Of a DNA stretch of 64,000 bases, positions 54,501 through 63,691 are shown in pieces. The translations under genes were made by a program, and so were the position numbers. The notes under the pieces are model-generated. The model was not told the DNA's origin, made no database searches, and saw nothing but the letters and a program-made list of their open reading frames with translations. Position 1 is the first letter of the stretch, and every line of letters starts with the position of its first letter. Source of the stretch: Bolinopsis microptera (lineage: Eukaryota > Ctenophora > Tentaculata > Lobata > Bolinopsidae); NCBI RefSeq assembly GCF_026151205.1, contig NC_087081.1, positions 2,545,246 through 2,609,245 of the forward strand, given 5' to 3'.

Positions 54501-57500
54501 TCCTCCACATCTTCGTCCTGATCTTCACGCTCTACTACGACCAGGACACCCTGAACATCCTACTTCCTACATCCTACATCCTCATGATAACCTCCACCTA
54601 CACTTCAGCTCTGATAAATGTGAGCCTGGCTGTGGTGAGGACTATCAACATTGTGAACCCCCTCCAGAGGATCAACAGGAAGGCTGCTATCATCAGTATA
54701 TCAGCGTACTGGCTGCTAACAGTTACCGTGGCTGTTGTGGATGTCGCGTTTTGGAAGAGCGGATCTAGCATTGGACCAGGGTATGAGTATTACTACACTT
54801 TCATAAACATGTCCAGTTGCTATGGTATCATATCTCTTCTCCACACTAAAAACTTACTCCACCCGTTTATCGTAGCCAATCACAAAGCCCTCTTCCCTGT
54901 CCTTATATGGGTGATTCCCTGTGTTATCCCCTCTGTTTTCTGCCTCGTCTCCTCCTCAATACAGATCTTCTCTCTACGAAGAAGGAAACTCCTCCGACAA
55001 GAAGACCAGATCCACAGCAAGGTTACAATAACAATCCTTCTGCTAACAGTAACCTTCTTCATCTGCAACACCGTTAACTTCACCTACGTCTTCCTTATGT
55101 CGTACGGAGAGTGGATTGGGTACAAGGTGTTCCTCACCCTGTACGTGGTTACCAGCATGGTTCCCTTCATCAACACCCTGGTGAACCCCATCATCCTCGT
55201 CTCCAGAGGGCATCTTCTCAGGAGGTTCTTTGTGGGGTTCCTAAAGAGGAGGAGGAGGCTGACGAGCGGGGAGGTGTTGTTGGAGATGGAGTGTGTCCAG
55301 GGGAGGGAGGACTTGAAGATTGAGCATCCTGTCACTAGACAGGAGACTGTTGAGAGCTTTACAAGGACATTCAGTAGATAGTATGCTAAGTATGACGATA
55401 AAATATGCTGATGAAAACATGCTAAATATTCAGGTGAAAATATGCATTCAGTTGAACTTTAACTTTATTTGTCAGTGCCATTTGTTGGAATTTGAACCCT
55501 TTTAAAGACTGAAGGCGAGAATTTTGCCACATTTTTCAGGTTGGGTCAAGACTTATTTTATACAAATTATTCTGATTGCCGATTTCAATTACAGCGGTAA
55601 TCGCTAATATTTATGCTCAATTCGTGCATGAATGATTCTAACTATGTATCATTTATTTTTTATCTATTACCGTAAGTTGGACTTATTATTCATGGTCTGT
55701 GCGTCTCTCAGTTACATTTCATAAATTACAGAATCCCAGTTGCTTAATTATAATCTTTATTGAGATGGTTATTACAGCGGATCTTAGGGGTACTGCTAGG
55801 GCCGAGCCCGAAATTATAATTTAACGGTTGTTCTAAATATCAAAATAATAAACAGATAATCTCAGATTGAGTTTAAGACAATCAACTTATTTATTTGCCT
55901 GATCAAGTAAAAATAATTGAGTAATTAAATAATGATTAAGTAATTAAATAACTGACCAGCGATGGCGGCAGGACGTGCTTTCATCTCTTTAACTCTGTTA
56001 ATGACGGGGTCACAGTAATCTTCTAACGTAGCCAACCTTGCGTTAAACACCTTCAAAAAGGTGAGTAATTAGTAATTAGTATCTAATTATCAATTAGCTT
56101 CGTGCCACTGCAATTGTGATATATCCTCTACCTACACTGTCGGAATTTTTTCTATTAATTACAGATTGAAATAATAACTAATTAAGTAATAGTTAATCTC
56201 TAAAATAGTATTTATAATTAATTATCTAATTACCACGAAAGTTTCACCCCAACTGTCCTCTTCCAGCCAGTCTGTCTCCTTACTCAGTGCCTCCTTCATC
56301 TTCTCCATTTCTTTAGGTGTGCTGGCTGCTATGTACACATCTACATTGGGAGACGTGGATTTTAGCAGTCGCAGTTATGAGTTACACATAAAGTGACATA
56401 ATGAAAAGGAGCTGTAATTTTGTAGGACCTTTTCCGAAGAAGAAATAACGACTTAGTCACATCTCAGGTGACAAAGAAAATGTTGATATATCGTGTAAGA
56501 TGTTCTAGTTAAAAAGAGCAGAAGTCTGAAATGGGCATATTTTCTTAGTGAAGTGGATTGTATCTAATAGATAGAAACTAACCGTCATCCTCTAACAAAT
56601 CCTTCATGTTGATAACGAAAGATTCCAGGCTGTTCCTCGCCATTTCGGGGGCACGTTTATCATCATCTATCTTCTTCAAGGCTGCTAGTTTTTCTTTGCT
56701 AGGTTTTGTGTCAGCCAAAATGGGGATTCCTGGTAAAGATCAGGGTGTCAAACATCAGAGCAGTGACTTAAATAGGCAAGTGCCTATTTCCTTCACATAT
56801 TCAAATAATATCTAGGTCATATTTGACAGAACAAAACACAATCTAGTTTCACTGGTTCATTTTATACATTCATATTATTTAACAATGAAATATTATATAC
56901 GTAAATGTATGTTCAAGTTCAGGATTGTTTACAACTTACCGAAATGGATAGAATCCAGTTTAAGGATTTCTTTAATAGTAACAGGCTTCTCCGGAACAGC
57001 TTCAGTTTCATTCTGATGAAAATTTTATTTCACTGACATGATTGAAATATATTTAATTACTAAAAATTACATTGTGAGAAGAGTATCTGTATAATCGCTG
57101 AATACCGTGTTTGGACCTTGCAATTGTTCTCTAACTAAACAAGCACCTTAGCATCTTTTTTGACCTCCTCTTTATTTTCTTCGGTTTTCTTCTCTTCCTC
57201 GGGTTTCTTCTCTTCCTCGGGTTTCTTGTCCCCCTCGTCTTTCTTCTCATCTTCTTTCTTTTCTTCTCCAGCCTCACTTTCCTTCTTTTCACCTTCCTCA
57301 TCACTCTGGTTAAACAGGACGTTAAATTGGAAACTGTTGTGTATAAGATGAGAAAGTTAGTAAATTACAAGTTAAGTTCCGTTGCCGGTAACAAGACATA
57401 AAAGAGCAAAGCAAAAGTTAAACTGAAACAAAACCCCATAATAATTGCTTGGGGAAGAAAAAATGTACGGAATGTCGAGGACAACCTGTTTTTTAACATC

Positions 57501-58810
57501 TGTTAAGCAAAAACCTTACATATTTACATATATTTACAGCGTATATACATATATTTACAGCGCGGGGATACGAAAGGTACTGCATGTAATCATGCAACTA
57601 CAAAATCAATAGTACAACATACGTTTCCACCGAAGAAATTAGAGACGCTATCCATCCACCCAGGCTCCGTTTTGTTAGCCACAATGGTCTCGAACAGTGC
57701 TTCTACTGAGTCAACCGAGATTAGGCCTGACTCGTCCACCTGTCAGTCAAAAAGGTTACTAACAGGTTACTAACAAGTTATGTACTGGTTACTAACAGGT
57801 TACTAACAGGTTCCTAACAGGTTACGAAGGATTATCTTAGAAAAAGCTGTTTCCAGGATTTCTTAGTCATTACGGTGCAGTGATCACCATTACCATCTCG
57901 ATAATTCAAATTGTTTCGTGGTCAGGATACAGAAAACATTTTTTAAGACATACCAAGATGTGAGCCTTGATTCCTTTAGCGGTTTTGTCGTGATGCTGGT
58001 TGAACACATCTTTAACTCCCTTAACGTTAACCATCATCAGTGGTAGAGAACCAAACTCACTGTAATTATATAGTTGGTCAGATATAAGGTAAAACTAAAA
58101 GGGCTCAGAAATCTGCAAATTACGACTTAGGAAAAACCTGGTGAGATTCCGCAAGAAAATCATGAAATTATACTTGTACTACTTAACTTTTTTGTAAGGC
58201 AAGAAATACTATAAAATAAAGACACGCGTACTTGGTCTGTTTCTCAGATAGGTAATCCAGGTTACCGTAGCTGACGTTAAAGTGGAAGTCGTCAGAAAAC
58301 TTGGTGTAAGTCATGGCTTTCTTCTGGGGGAGTCCGTTGTTACGGTAATACAGCTCCTTGTTAACCAGTTTAGTCTCTGTTACTTCGCCTGGGAGGTCAT
58401 TTAGATTTATTTATTTATAAATTAAATTTATGCTATATATATGCATACTGTATATAGCATCTTTTTATGCTATACATCCTTTTATGCACTATCTTTTTAT
58501 GCTATACATAGCATGAATTTTTTGCTATATATAGCATAATTCATGCTATGTATAGCATACAAAGATGAAATAATGAAATGATCAGGGTTTGAGAGGAATT
58601 TGCGGCTGCAGTCCGCAATCGGTTATACCATAAAGTTTCAATCAGCAGAAGTAACCCCAGCAAAATGTTGTGTGTAGGGCTGTATTTGTATAAGAATTGC
58701 TTAGAAATATGTTTTAAAATAAAATGTAACCTTCTTCGTTGAGAACAAGTTTGTTGAAGGAAACAAAGAATGGGAACTGGTTGGCGTCTCTCAACTTTAT
58801 CTGTTTCGTT
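39600..58810 (-). CDS. HYOU1: Hypoxia up-regulated protein 1 (HSP70-like ER chaperone), C-terminal half
   Basis: Eleven minus-strand exons join in frame with GT-AG borders: 58731-58810, 58232-58388, 57954-58059, 57623-57739, 57147-57305, 56940-57012, 56583-56729, 56234-56340, 55957-56050, 40774-40898, 39600-40085. They encode 549 residues matching HYOU1/GRP170 from its substrate-binding domain onward: IKLRDANQFPFFVSF, LPQKKAMTYTKFSDDFHFNV, VKDVFNQHHDKTAKGIKAH, DESGLISVDSVEALFET. Then come a K/E-rich linker (57147-57305), the helical lid (RNSLESFVINMKDLLEDD, DWLEEDSWG) and a long acidic tail ending KEEL, an ER-retrieval variant. Human HYOU1 is about 1000 residues, so the N-terminal ATPase exons lie beyond the visible part. 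The protein acts in the ER lumen as holdase and nucleotide exchange factor for BiP. The intron 40899-55956 hosts a GPCR gene and several transposons. Confidence 0.95.
40086..40773. other. HYOU1 intron with C21 tract
   Basis: Non-coding apart from HYOU1 splicing signals. A run of 21 Cs lies at 40726-40746, just downstream (on the minus strand) of the exon 40774-40898. Confidence 0.7.
40899..41434. other. HYOU1 intron, left part
   Basis: Nothing recognised; short frame 40906-41139 unsupported. Ends at the LTR element's target site (AGGG at 41431-41434). Confidence 0.5.
41435..42233 (-). repeat. 3' LTR of the gag-only element
   Basis: 799 bp, TG..CA, near-identical to 44878-45676. The 68-codon frame shared by both LTRs is not considered a gene. 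Confidence 0.95.
42234..43047 (-). other. Non-coding interior of the gag-only element
   Basis: About 810 bp between the protease-like remnant and the 3' LTR, without pol domains. Plus-strand frames here (42507-42698, 42892-43080) are unsupported. Confidence 0.6.
43048..43251 (-). pseudogene. Protease-like remnant in frame after gag
   Basis: After the gag TAG, the same frame encodes about 67 residues including YLDSNLFGTTVNTLVD and GASINKLSEELVRK. These resemble the active-site region of a retroelement aspartic protease. The usual triad is interrupted: four residues (MPRA) stand where one is expected between LVD and GAS. The frame stops soon after, and nothing resembling RT follows. This is probably the edge of the deletion that removed pol. 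Confidence 0.55.
43252..44802 (-). CDS. gag: LTR retrotransposon gag with two CCHC zinc knuckles
   Basis: 516 residues from ATG at 44802. The N-terminal 200 residues are helical and capsid-like (SYFDSFEPFRRIMNLAG, GERLMDLAKLGYTADEQDAM), as in Ty3/gypsy- or BEL-type gag. Residues 327-340 (CHKCYQYGHYANGC) and 357-370 (CHYCGNYGHFQRDC) are perfect CX2CX4HX4C knuckles for packaging RNA. The C-terminal 140 residues are Pro/Asn/Gln/Tyr-rich. The frame ends in TAG. The same frame continues for about 67 codons to a TAA at 43048-43050, so a readthrough product is conceivable. No frameshift or stop interrupts gag, which fits the near-identical LTRs. Confidence 0.93.
   Translation of the reverse strand: MASIEALELSTEKKAAVENLIMQAQREAAVQATNQAKVDFRAGVAGSRRPNSFDPTTSHITSYFDSFEPFRRIMNLAGAEAINTFLTYLDQKSLNALIANDLVRKDDWAEFRREAITALTSPSGSVKARYELKKAKQKLDETVSEFGERLMDLAKLGYTADEQDAMHSILKDALTGGLNRDEIAVSLINEPEIDFKTALEKAVKLDGAYRARSSLRDEDNVHVAVLKNEVSIDKHESLAIGEAEQTNRPHNHYPMGLPQYTVGQYESRLGTESRAVQQSQVYGIEQGSNYHPQQFINQLSSHNPGQPADPRYDQQPHAGNLRGQVQCHKCYQYGHYANGCPNYSVVQNQRRNNSVQCHYCGNYGHFQRDCRKKMRDEGSWSASGLNGQIGRPNFTSPRYGRPGNSRPGHFSEQGPIYNGPNRDQEDVRPQEPYQSPAYQPGYDNGYNNRSFTTTNAPAAVPTASHPVHQPYQNTASNQHYTPNSGPVGIQNPDLLNHRPQANYSTPFNNTSEVPQN
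44878..45676 (-). repeat. 5' LTR of the gag-only element
   Basis: 799 bp, TG..CA; should carry the promoter for minus-strand transcription. Confidence 0.95.
47211..47239. repeat. Perfect GC-rich 29-bp palindrome
   Basis: Arms of 14 bases (TGGGGCGTGGAGAC) around a single A. Conspicuously GC-rich for the surroundings. Confidence 0.93.
48787..48828. repeat. Hairpin with perfect 19-bp arms, extended by a second inverted pair
   Basis: The arms ATCTCTACTAACAATATCT and its complement flank a 4-base loop. Outside them, CACAATGTTACTG (48768-48780) and its complement (48829-48841) extend the pairing, interrupted on the left by six extra bases. Confidence 0.9.
49878..50010. repeat. 18-bp tandem repeat, about 7 copies
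   Basis: Unit TTCATAATCTACTACTTG with small variants. Being a multiple of three, it keeps frames open in both directions (VVDYEQ repeats on the minus strand). Confidence 0.93.
50011..51078. other. HYOU1 intron, non-coding
   Basis: It includes several GTGACGT/CACGTGTGACG-type motifs near 50255-50300 and an inverted pair of about 20 bp (CTCGTCTGGTTTGTG at 50552, complement near 50618). Nothing coding. Confidence 0.5.
51079..51840 (+). mobile_element. Helitron-like element, tandem copy 1
   Basis: Starts TCACCTTAATAACACC directly after an A and ends in CTAG. A hairpin (CCCGGCC-GTA-GGCCGGG) lies nine bases before the end. TC start, hairpin and CTRR end are the structural signature of Helitrons, which make no target-site duplication. 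Contains a TG/TCTG microsatellite and a GA run; no Rep/helicase, so non-autonomous. Joined without spacer to copy 2. Confidence 0.7.
51841..52623 (+). mobile_element. Helitron-like element, tandem copy 2
   Basis: Begins TCACCTTAATAACACC immediately after the CTAG of copy 1 and ends in the same hairpin and CTAG, followed by T. Over 90% identical to copy 1, differing by microsatellite length, a CTCTCT insertion and scattered substitutions. Both copies share a frame of about 70 codons (CVFSNIICGCGAELTR) of unknown significance. Confidence 0.7.
52624..54081. other. Non-coding stretch upstream of the nested GPCR
   Basis: Within the HYOU1 intron; presumably carries the promoter of the GPCR at 54082. 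The open frame at 53500-53808 begins at a non-ATG codon and has no domain. Confidence 0.45.
54082..55381 (+). CDS. Seven-transmembrane receptor (GPCR), two exons, nested in HYOU1 intron
   Basis: Exon 1 is 54082-54226 (ATG, 48 codons plus one base; ends in TM1, AFAVIDFVLGVGSGFLN). Exon 2 is 54393-55381 (after CTCTCCCAG). Together 377 residues. Hydrophobic helices follow in order: LLYFTLSLFGVLISCGAFLH, ILMITSTYTSALINVSLAV, AAIISISAYWLLTVTVAVV, LFPVLIWVIPCVIPSVFCLV, VTITILLLTVTFFICNTVNF, LTLYVVTSMVPFINTLVNPI. TM3 ends VVRTINIVNPL, replacing DRY with VRT. TM7 has NPIIL, replacing NPxxY. The tail is Arg-rich (LKRRRRLTS). It is a rhodopsin-like orphan of the kind expanded in invertebrates; no ligand can be inferred. 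Exon 2 strongly prefers C-ending codons, unlike the LDLa receptor at 59634. Confidence 0.88.
55382..55956. other. Gap between nested GPCR and HYOU1 exon
   Basis: AT-rich non-coding: 3' UTR of the GPCR on the plus strand and the start of the 15 kb HYOU1 intron on the minus strand. Confidence 0.6.
57750..57832. repeat. GGTTACTAACA tandem motif
   Basis: Six or so short copies of GGTTACTAACA and variants in a HYOU1 intron, just upstream (minus strand) of the exon at 57623-57739. Confidence 0.8.
58430..58562. repeat. Cluster of TATGCTATATATAGCATA-type palindromes
   Basis: About eight partial or full palindromic GCTATA(TA)TAGC motifs in 130 bp, in the HYOU1 intron between exons 58731-58810 and 58232-58388. 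Confidence 0.85.
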
Positions 58811-59633
58811 CTGAAAATTATTATATAATAATATATGTAATAAAGGTCTAGTATATAATTATTTTTAGTTTTAGAATTTATGACACTCGTTACTATCGGT
58901 TTTCAATTCAACCTCATAAATATACATAAATACCCATACCTATTCTGAGATCGGACGAAGTAATACTAATAGGTAGTTATAGGTATTTTATAAGAAAGCA
59001 AAAGTGTTGAGAAAACAAAAAAACCTTAAATATACATAAATATGCTACACCTATTTTGTCTTTGAAATCGGAGGGAGTAATAGGTATTTATGAGGTTGAT
59101 GCCCCCCCTCTCCGTTAGATAATTCTTTACCGATTATGTGGAACACAAAAGAACGCTCTACCTTAGATATCTCTTTGTTGATTTTTTAAATGAATCACAA
59201 GGCGCGCCGACACTACCTATTGTTTCAGTTTGATCTGATACCTTTATCGATACCCCCTCTTAGTCAACACCTATTTTGAAATCGGAGGGAGTAATAGGTA
59301 TTTATGAGGTTGATGCCCCCTCTCCCCTCTCCGTTAGATAATTCTTTACCGATTTTGTGGAACACAAAAGAACGCTCTACCTTAGATATCTCTTTGTTGA
59401 TTTTTAAAATGAATCACAAGGCGCGCCGACACTACCTATTGTTTCAGTTTGATCTGAAACCTTCATCGATAGTGACGATACCCCCTCTTGGTCAACAGCT
59501 GTTGTTCAAATTACAATATTTTGTTGCGCGGTTATTATTTAAGGATATTATTTAAGAATATTGCGCAGTCGTATTTTCTTCAAGTCACAGATTGACAACC
59601 CATACAGAAATTAATCTGTGGTCTTATGAAAAT
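58811..59633. promoter_or_regulatory. Upstream region of the LDLa receptor with a tandem duplication of about 210 bp
   Basis: About 59046-59260 and 59266-59480 are direct copies (GAAATCGGAGGGAGTAATAG in each, 214 bp apart) with over 90% identity. GGCGCGCC occurs once in each unit. The second unit ends about 150 bp before the receptor ATG (59634), so the duplication probably includes promoter sequence. An older GTAATACTAATAGG relative lies at about 58950. Confidence 0.75.
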
Positions 59634-62521
59634 ATGATATCCGGGCGATGCTTTTTGATAGTTTTTTTAGTTGTTGTTTTGAATGTTGATGCCCTTCTCG
59701 GCTCCAATCACCCACAAAAACCTCCTTCTAAAGAAAAGATAGTAATATCTATTGGACTGTACAGAAAAAACGCTCTTGTTCTGCCGGATGATGGATTTGC
59801 AGATTCTATGTGCTTAGATGATGCTTTTTATTTCATGCATATTAAAAATACCACCTCAAACAGATACGATAGACTTTATTATTTGGACCAAACGAGGGAC
59901 AGAGACAAATTACGTCGATCCGTCCACAATTATACTTGCCCCATGACAATGAATATTGGCAATTTACGTTATTATGATGTGTCAAACATTTATGATTATC
60001 TAACATTGGACAAGACAAATTGGAAGTGTTTGATCCCCAAAAGTTATGTCTGTGATGGTTACTCTAATTGCCTAACTGACGAGTGTAGATGCGGAAGTAA
60101 TACTACTGAGAACCCTGTCTTCTACTGTGCTCAACAGCCTGGATGTGTTACTTTTCTACAGGTAACGAATACAGTTTTCTTATAACATTAGTTGTGTTAA
60201 TCATCATAGTTATGACATAGTTAATGGTATTGGTTATGACATGGTCAGGATTATAGTCTATGCCCAATATTAATAGGGAATAAACCAATGTTACAATTTT
60301 GCTCAGGGTAGAAGTATTTACCCGTTGAGTCAAAACCTGCATTAGATGAGCAATTCTATTCGTTTGTATATATTACCGTGTAATATATACCAACACTACA
60401 TAATATGCAGTAATAGGAGAGCGAGCGAGGAGGGAGAATATGTGAGCCATTTTATCTAACATTTGCAGTACAAAACCATCTATTAAACCACTTTCCACCG
60501 ACCGATTTGAAAAACCTTTACCATTTGGCTTTGTCAGTTTTGTCGGCACTTTACCGACAAAATCAGCCCCGTAACTCTTACTGTTTTCTTGATAAAGCCG
60601 CTCGGAAATTACACACGCACGCACACACACACACACAGAAAACACACATTCTGAGATTATTGTTTAAGATACCGCATTCTCTGATATTGTTTTAAAACTC
60701 TACCTCCGAAAACAGGTTTGCGATGACGTCATGAACTGCTTGGACGGGAGTGACGAGTGTCTCTGTCAAAACCATGTGCACGTAAAACTTAACAATCAAA
60801 CGATATACTGTGTCTCAGAAAGAATCTATTGTACAATATTTTTTCCGGACAGAATTATCTACCAAATTCATCCCCAAGTCGATTGTAGTGCTCACAACCT
60901 TAGTAAGAATAATTTCAATCCAATCGAATTATGTATGAGGGAGCATTTTTCAATGCTGTTCCAGCTTTCAGACGCCCAGATAGTTGATCTTTGTGAACAA
61001 AATTGCAGCAGTTTCTTTAAACAAGACCACTGGCCTAAGTTTTGCAAGCTGTTGACCCTGAGTGTGCATGGGTTTCCAGAACTATCGTGTGAAACCATAG
61101 GAGCAGAGGCCGAGGGAGTCTATCGTAGACCCGGCATGGAATCGATTTGTGATGGTAAAGCAGACTGTGTGAGTGGGGCAGATGAAGAAGGATGCCCAGG
61201 CAGATTCTACTGCTATAATAATTCGAACAGCTTGTCTACTCTTACCAAAACAAAAATGTGGGTCCCAGCGCATAAGAAATGCGACCAAGTGAAAGATTGT
61301 CCAAACAGCATGGATGAGTGTAATCTTGACTGTGATCTAGATAACATAGCTTCTCCAAAATCCCTCATAAAATCATACGCTCTTTCATGTTTAAATGTCA
61401 TCTTCGGATTAGCAGTTTTGATACTAAATGCAATGAACGGATATAAAGCAATGAAAAGTACTGCCTCTAATTTAATCGCAAAAACTGATAGACTTCTGTG
61501 CATGCAAATATTTGTATATGACTTTATTATGGGAATCTATCTCTGCTTCATCGTGGTGGCATCTGTCGTTCTCCGATACAAAGGAGACTATTGTGTACTC
61601 TCTGACTGGTGGAGGTCGAGTGTTTACTGCGATATTTTGGGGGTGATTTTCTCTTTTTCAACTCACGGATCTCTCTTGATAGTTTCTCTGATGAGTATTG
61701 TGAGAAGCATCCAGTGCACTGTGTCATTTATCAGGATTCCTTACAAAGCCATTATTTTACTGTCCTGCATCATTTTCATACTTAACTTGATTCATGCAAT
61801 GATTCCTGCAGTAAAGCTCCCCCAAATTGAGCACATCTTCAAATCGAACATTTTTTTGCTCAACATTGCTGAAAATCCGCTGTTGAGCTCCTTTGATGAA
61901 CAGCACATAGCAGATGTGTACCACACATTCATTTCAAACCAGACTACTAAGTACACTACAACGATGCTGAATGAATTAAAGCAAATAACAAGCATGCCTG
62001 AAATCTTCGACTTTACAGTAATTGGATATTATGGAACCACACCGATTTGCATACAAAACATATTCCAAGAACAGGAATCTTACCGAGCTTATAAAATTGG
62101 GTATTGTACTGTCATATCCGTACTGTTAGCTGTAGTTTCTGTATCGTATATTCTAATAGTTGTGAAGCAAAACAAGTCAGCTGCTACCGCACAGAACAAC
62201 CAGGGAGATCATCAGCAAAACAAAGACCTTCTCATAAAGGTTTCCTTGATGATTGGATCTCAACTGGTAAGCTGGGTGTCCCTAATGATAACCGCTAACT
62301 ATTTCTTTGGCGCCGACGGAAGTTCTGCACCAGAATATGTATTTGAAGTTTTCGCCCTGTTTGTGATGCCTATCAACAGTTTACTAAACCCAATATTTTA
62401 CAGTGGTATGTATAAATATGTCAAGCAGAAAGTTTCATATATTATCAGTGCTATTAACAAAAGACTCGCTCCACCTGACCAACCAGAAGAAAATGAAATG
62501 AACAATATCAATCCAACTTAA
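59634..62521 (+). CDS. LDLa-containing seven-transmembrane receptor (relaxin/LGR-like GPCR without LRRs)
   Basis: Exon 1 59634-60161 and exon 2 60716-62521 join in phase 0 (CAG|GTTTGC) to give 777 residues. The first in-frame ATG is followed by a signal peptide (CFLIVFLVVVLNVDALL). Cys-rich LDLa-type modules follow: about 131-153 (VCDGYSNCLTDEC), 165-193 (VCDDVMNCLDGSDEC, split by the intron), 301-336 (ICDGKADCVSGADEEGC) and 342-382 (KCDQVKDCPNSMDEC). The D-x-SDE-type calcium ligands are kept. The 7TM domain runs from about 396, with GIYLCFIVVAS in TM2, IVRSIQC in place of the ERW/DRY motif and NPIFYSGMYKYVKQ at TM7 (about 734), which is close to glycoprotein-hormone/relaxin receptors. No leucine-rich repeats occur between LDLa and 7TM. 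Plasma-membrane receptor; ligand unknown. Confidence 0.92.
60283..60660 (-). mobile_element. Helitron-related fragment in the LDLa-receptor intron
   Basis: On the minus strand it shares several blocks with the 51079-52623 elements: the GGTTTTGACTCA-type block, the ACGGTAAGAGTTACGG-like block, TAATTTCC and the GTGTGTG run. Order and ends are altered, so this is a diverged or rearranged relative. It fills most of the 554-bp intron. Confidence 0.65.
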
Positions 62522-62934
62522 CAGACTATAAGCTAAGTAATGTCGTTCATTACATATCCTGGCCCGATGTTTTGATCCAAAATATGTAGCTATTTTTAAT
62601 TAAATATGTTCACTAAAATTGATAGCCCTTGCGGTTCTGTACCGTAATCGAAAGTCTTACAATTTTGTAGTTAAAAAGATTAAGAGAAAAGAATTTCTCT
62701 AAAACTCACACTATTGAGCAATATCCGCATATTTAATACTAATATCCGCATATTTAATACTAATATCCACATATTTAATACTTTAAATAGGATAGAGACA
62801 TCTTTATTTTATCAAGGGAAACGCACATTTATATTTATGTGCTAACCTGGCCCGCAGTGAGCGTGGCCAGGTTATCATTATGTGTTTTATGACCGCAGAC
62901 TGCTAAGCTGTTAAATTTTGAACATTATAAACCC
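62522..62934. repeat. Receptor 3' region with 21-bp triplicate
   Basis: The sequence AATATCCGCATATTTAATACT occurs three times in tandem at about 62720-62783. The rest is AT-rich 3' sequence. Confidence 0.8.
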
Positions 62935-63690
62935 GTTGCAAAAGGGATATTTAGCTATTTTCAGTGTTTAGTTTTGTTAATTTGTTAGTCAGTTCTTTTA
63001 CATAACTTGTCCAGCCGATGTAAAACCTTTATTTATTTAAAACCAATATAAAAATATCATAAAAATACTATAAAAAATGTTATAAAACTGTTGCAAAGGG
63101 GATATTTAGCTATTTTCAGTGTTAAGTTTTGTTAATTTGTTAGTCAGTTCTTTTACTTGTCCAGCCGATGTAAAACCTTTATTTATTTAAAACCAATATA
63201 AAAATATCATAAAAATACTATAAAAAATGTTATAAAACTGTTGCAAAGGGGATATTTAGCTATTTTCAGTGTTTAGTTTTGTTAATTTGTTAGTCAGTTC
63301 TTTTACTTGTCCAGCCGATGTAAAACCTTTATTTATTTAAAACCAATATAAAAATATCATAAAAATACTATAAAAAATGTTATAAAACTGTTGCAAAGGG
63401 GATATTTAGCTATTAATATTTTCAGTGTTTAGTTTTGTTAATTTGTTATTAAGTTGTTTTACTTGTCCAGCCGATGTAAAACCTTTATTTATTTAAAATC
63501 AATATAAAAATATCCTAACATTATACGTACTATAAAAAATGTTATAAAACTGTTGCAAAAGGGATGTTTAGCTATTTTCAGTGTTTAGTTTTGTTAATTT
63601 GTTAGTAAATTGTTTTATTTGTCCAGCCGATGTAAAGCCTTTATTTATTTAAAACCAATATAAAAATATTATAAAATTACTATAAAAAAT
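62935..63690. repeat. Satellite of about 150 bp, five copies, matching a LINE 3' UTR
   Basis: Five head-to-tail units, starting near 62935, 63090, 63238, 63387 and 63548. Each contains TTGTCCAGCCGATGTAAA and TTTATTTATTTAAAACCAAT. The last unit runs directly into the end of the LINE ORF at 63692, so the array corresponds to the element's repeated 3' UTR on the minus strand. Confidence 0.9.
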
Positions 63691-63691
63691 G

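Noticed and set aside
57160-57351. Ser/Phe-rich plus-strand frame
   Set aside because: It is antisense to the HYOU1 acidic linker exon 57147-57305.
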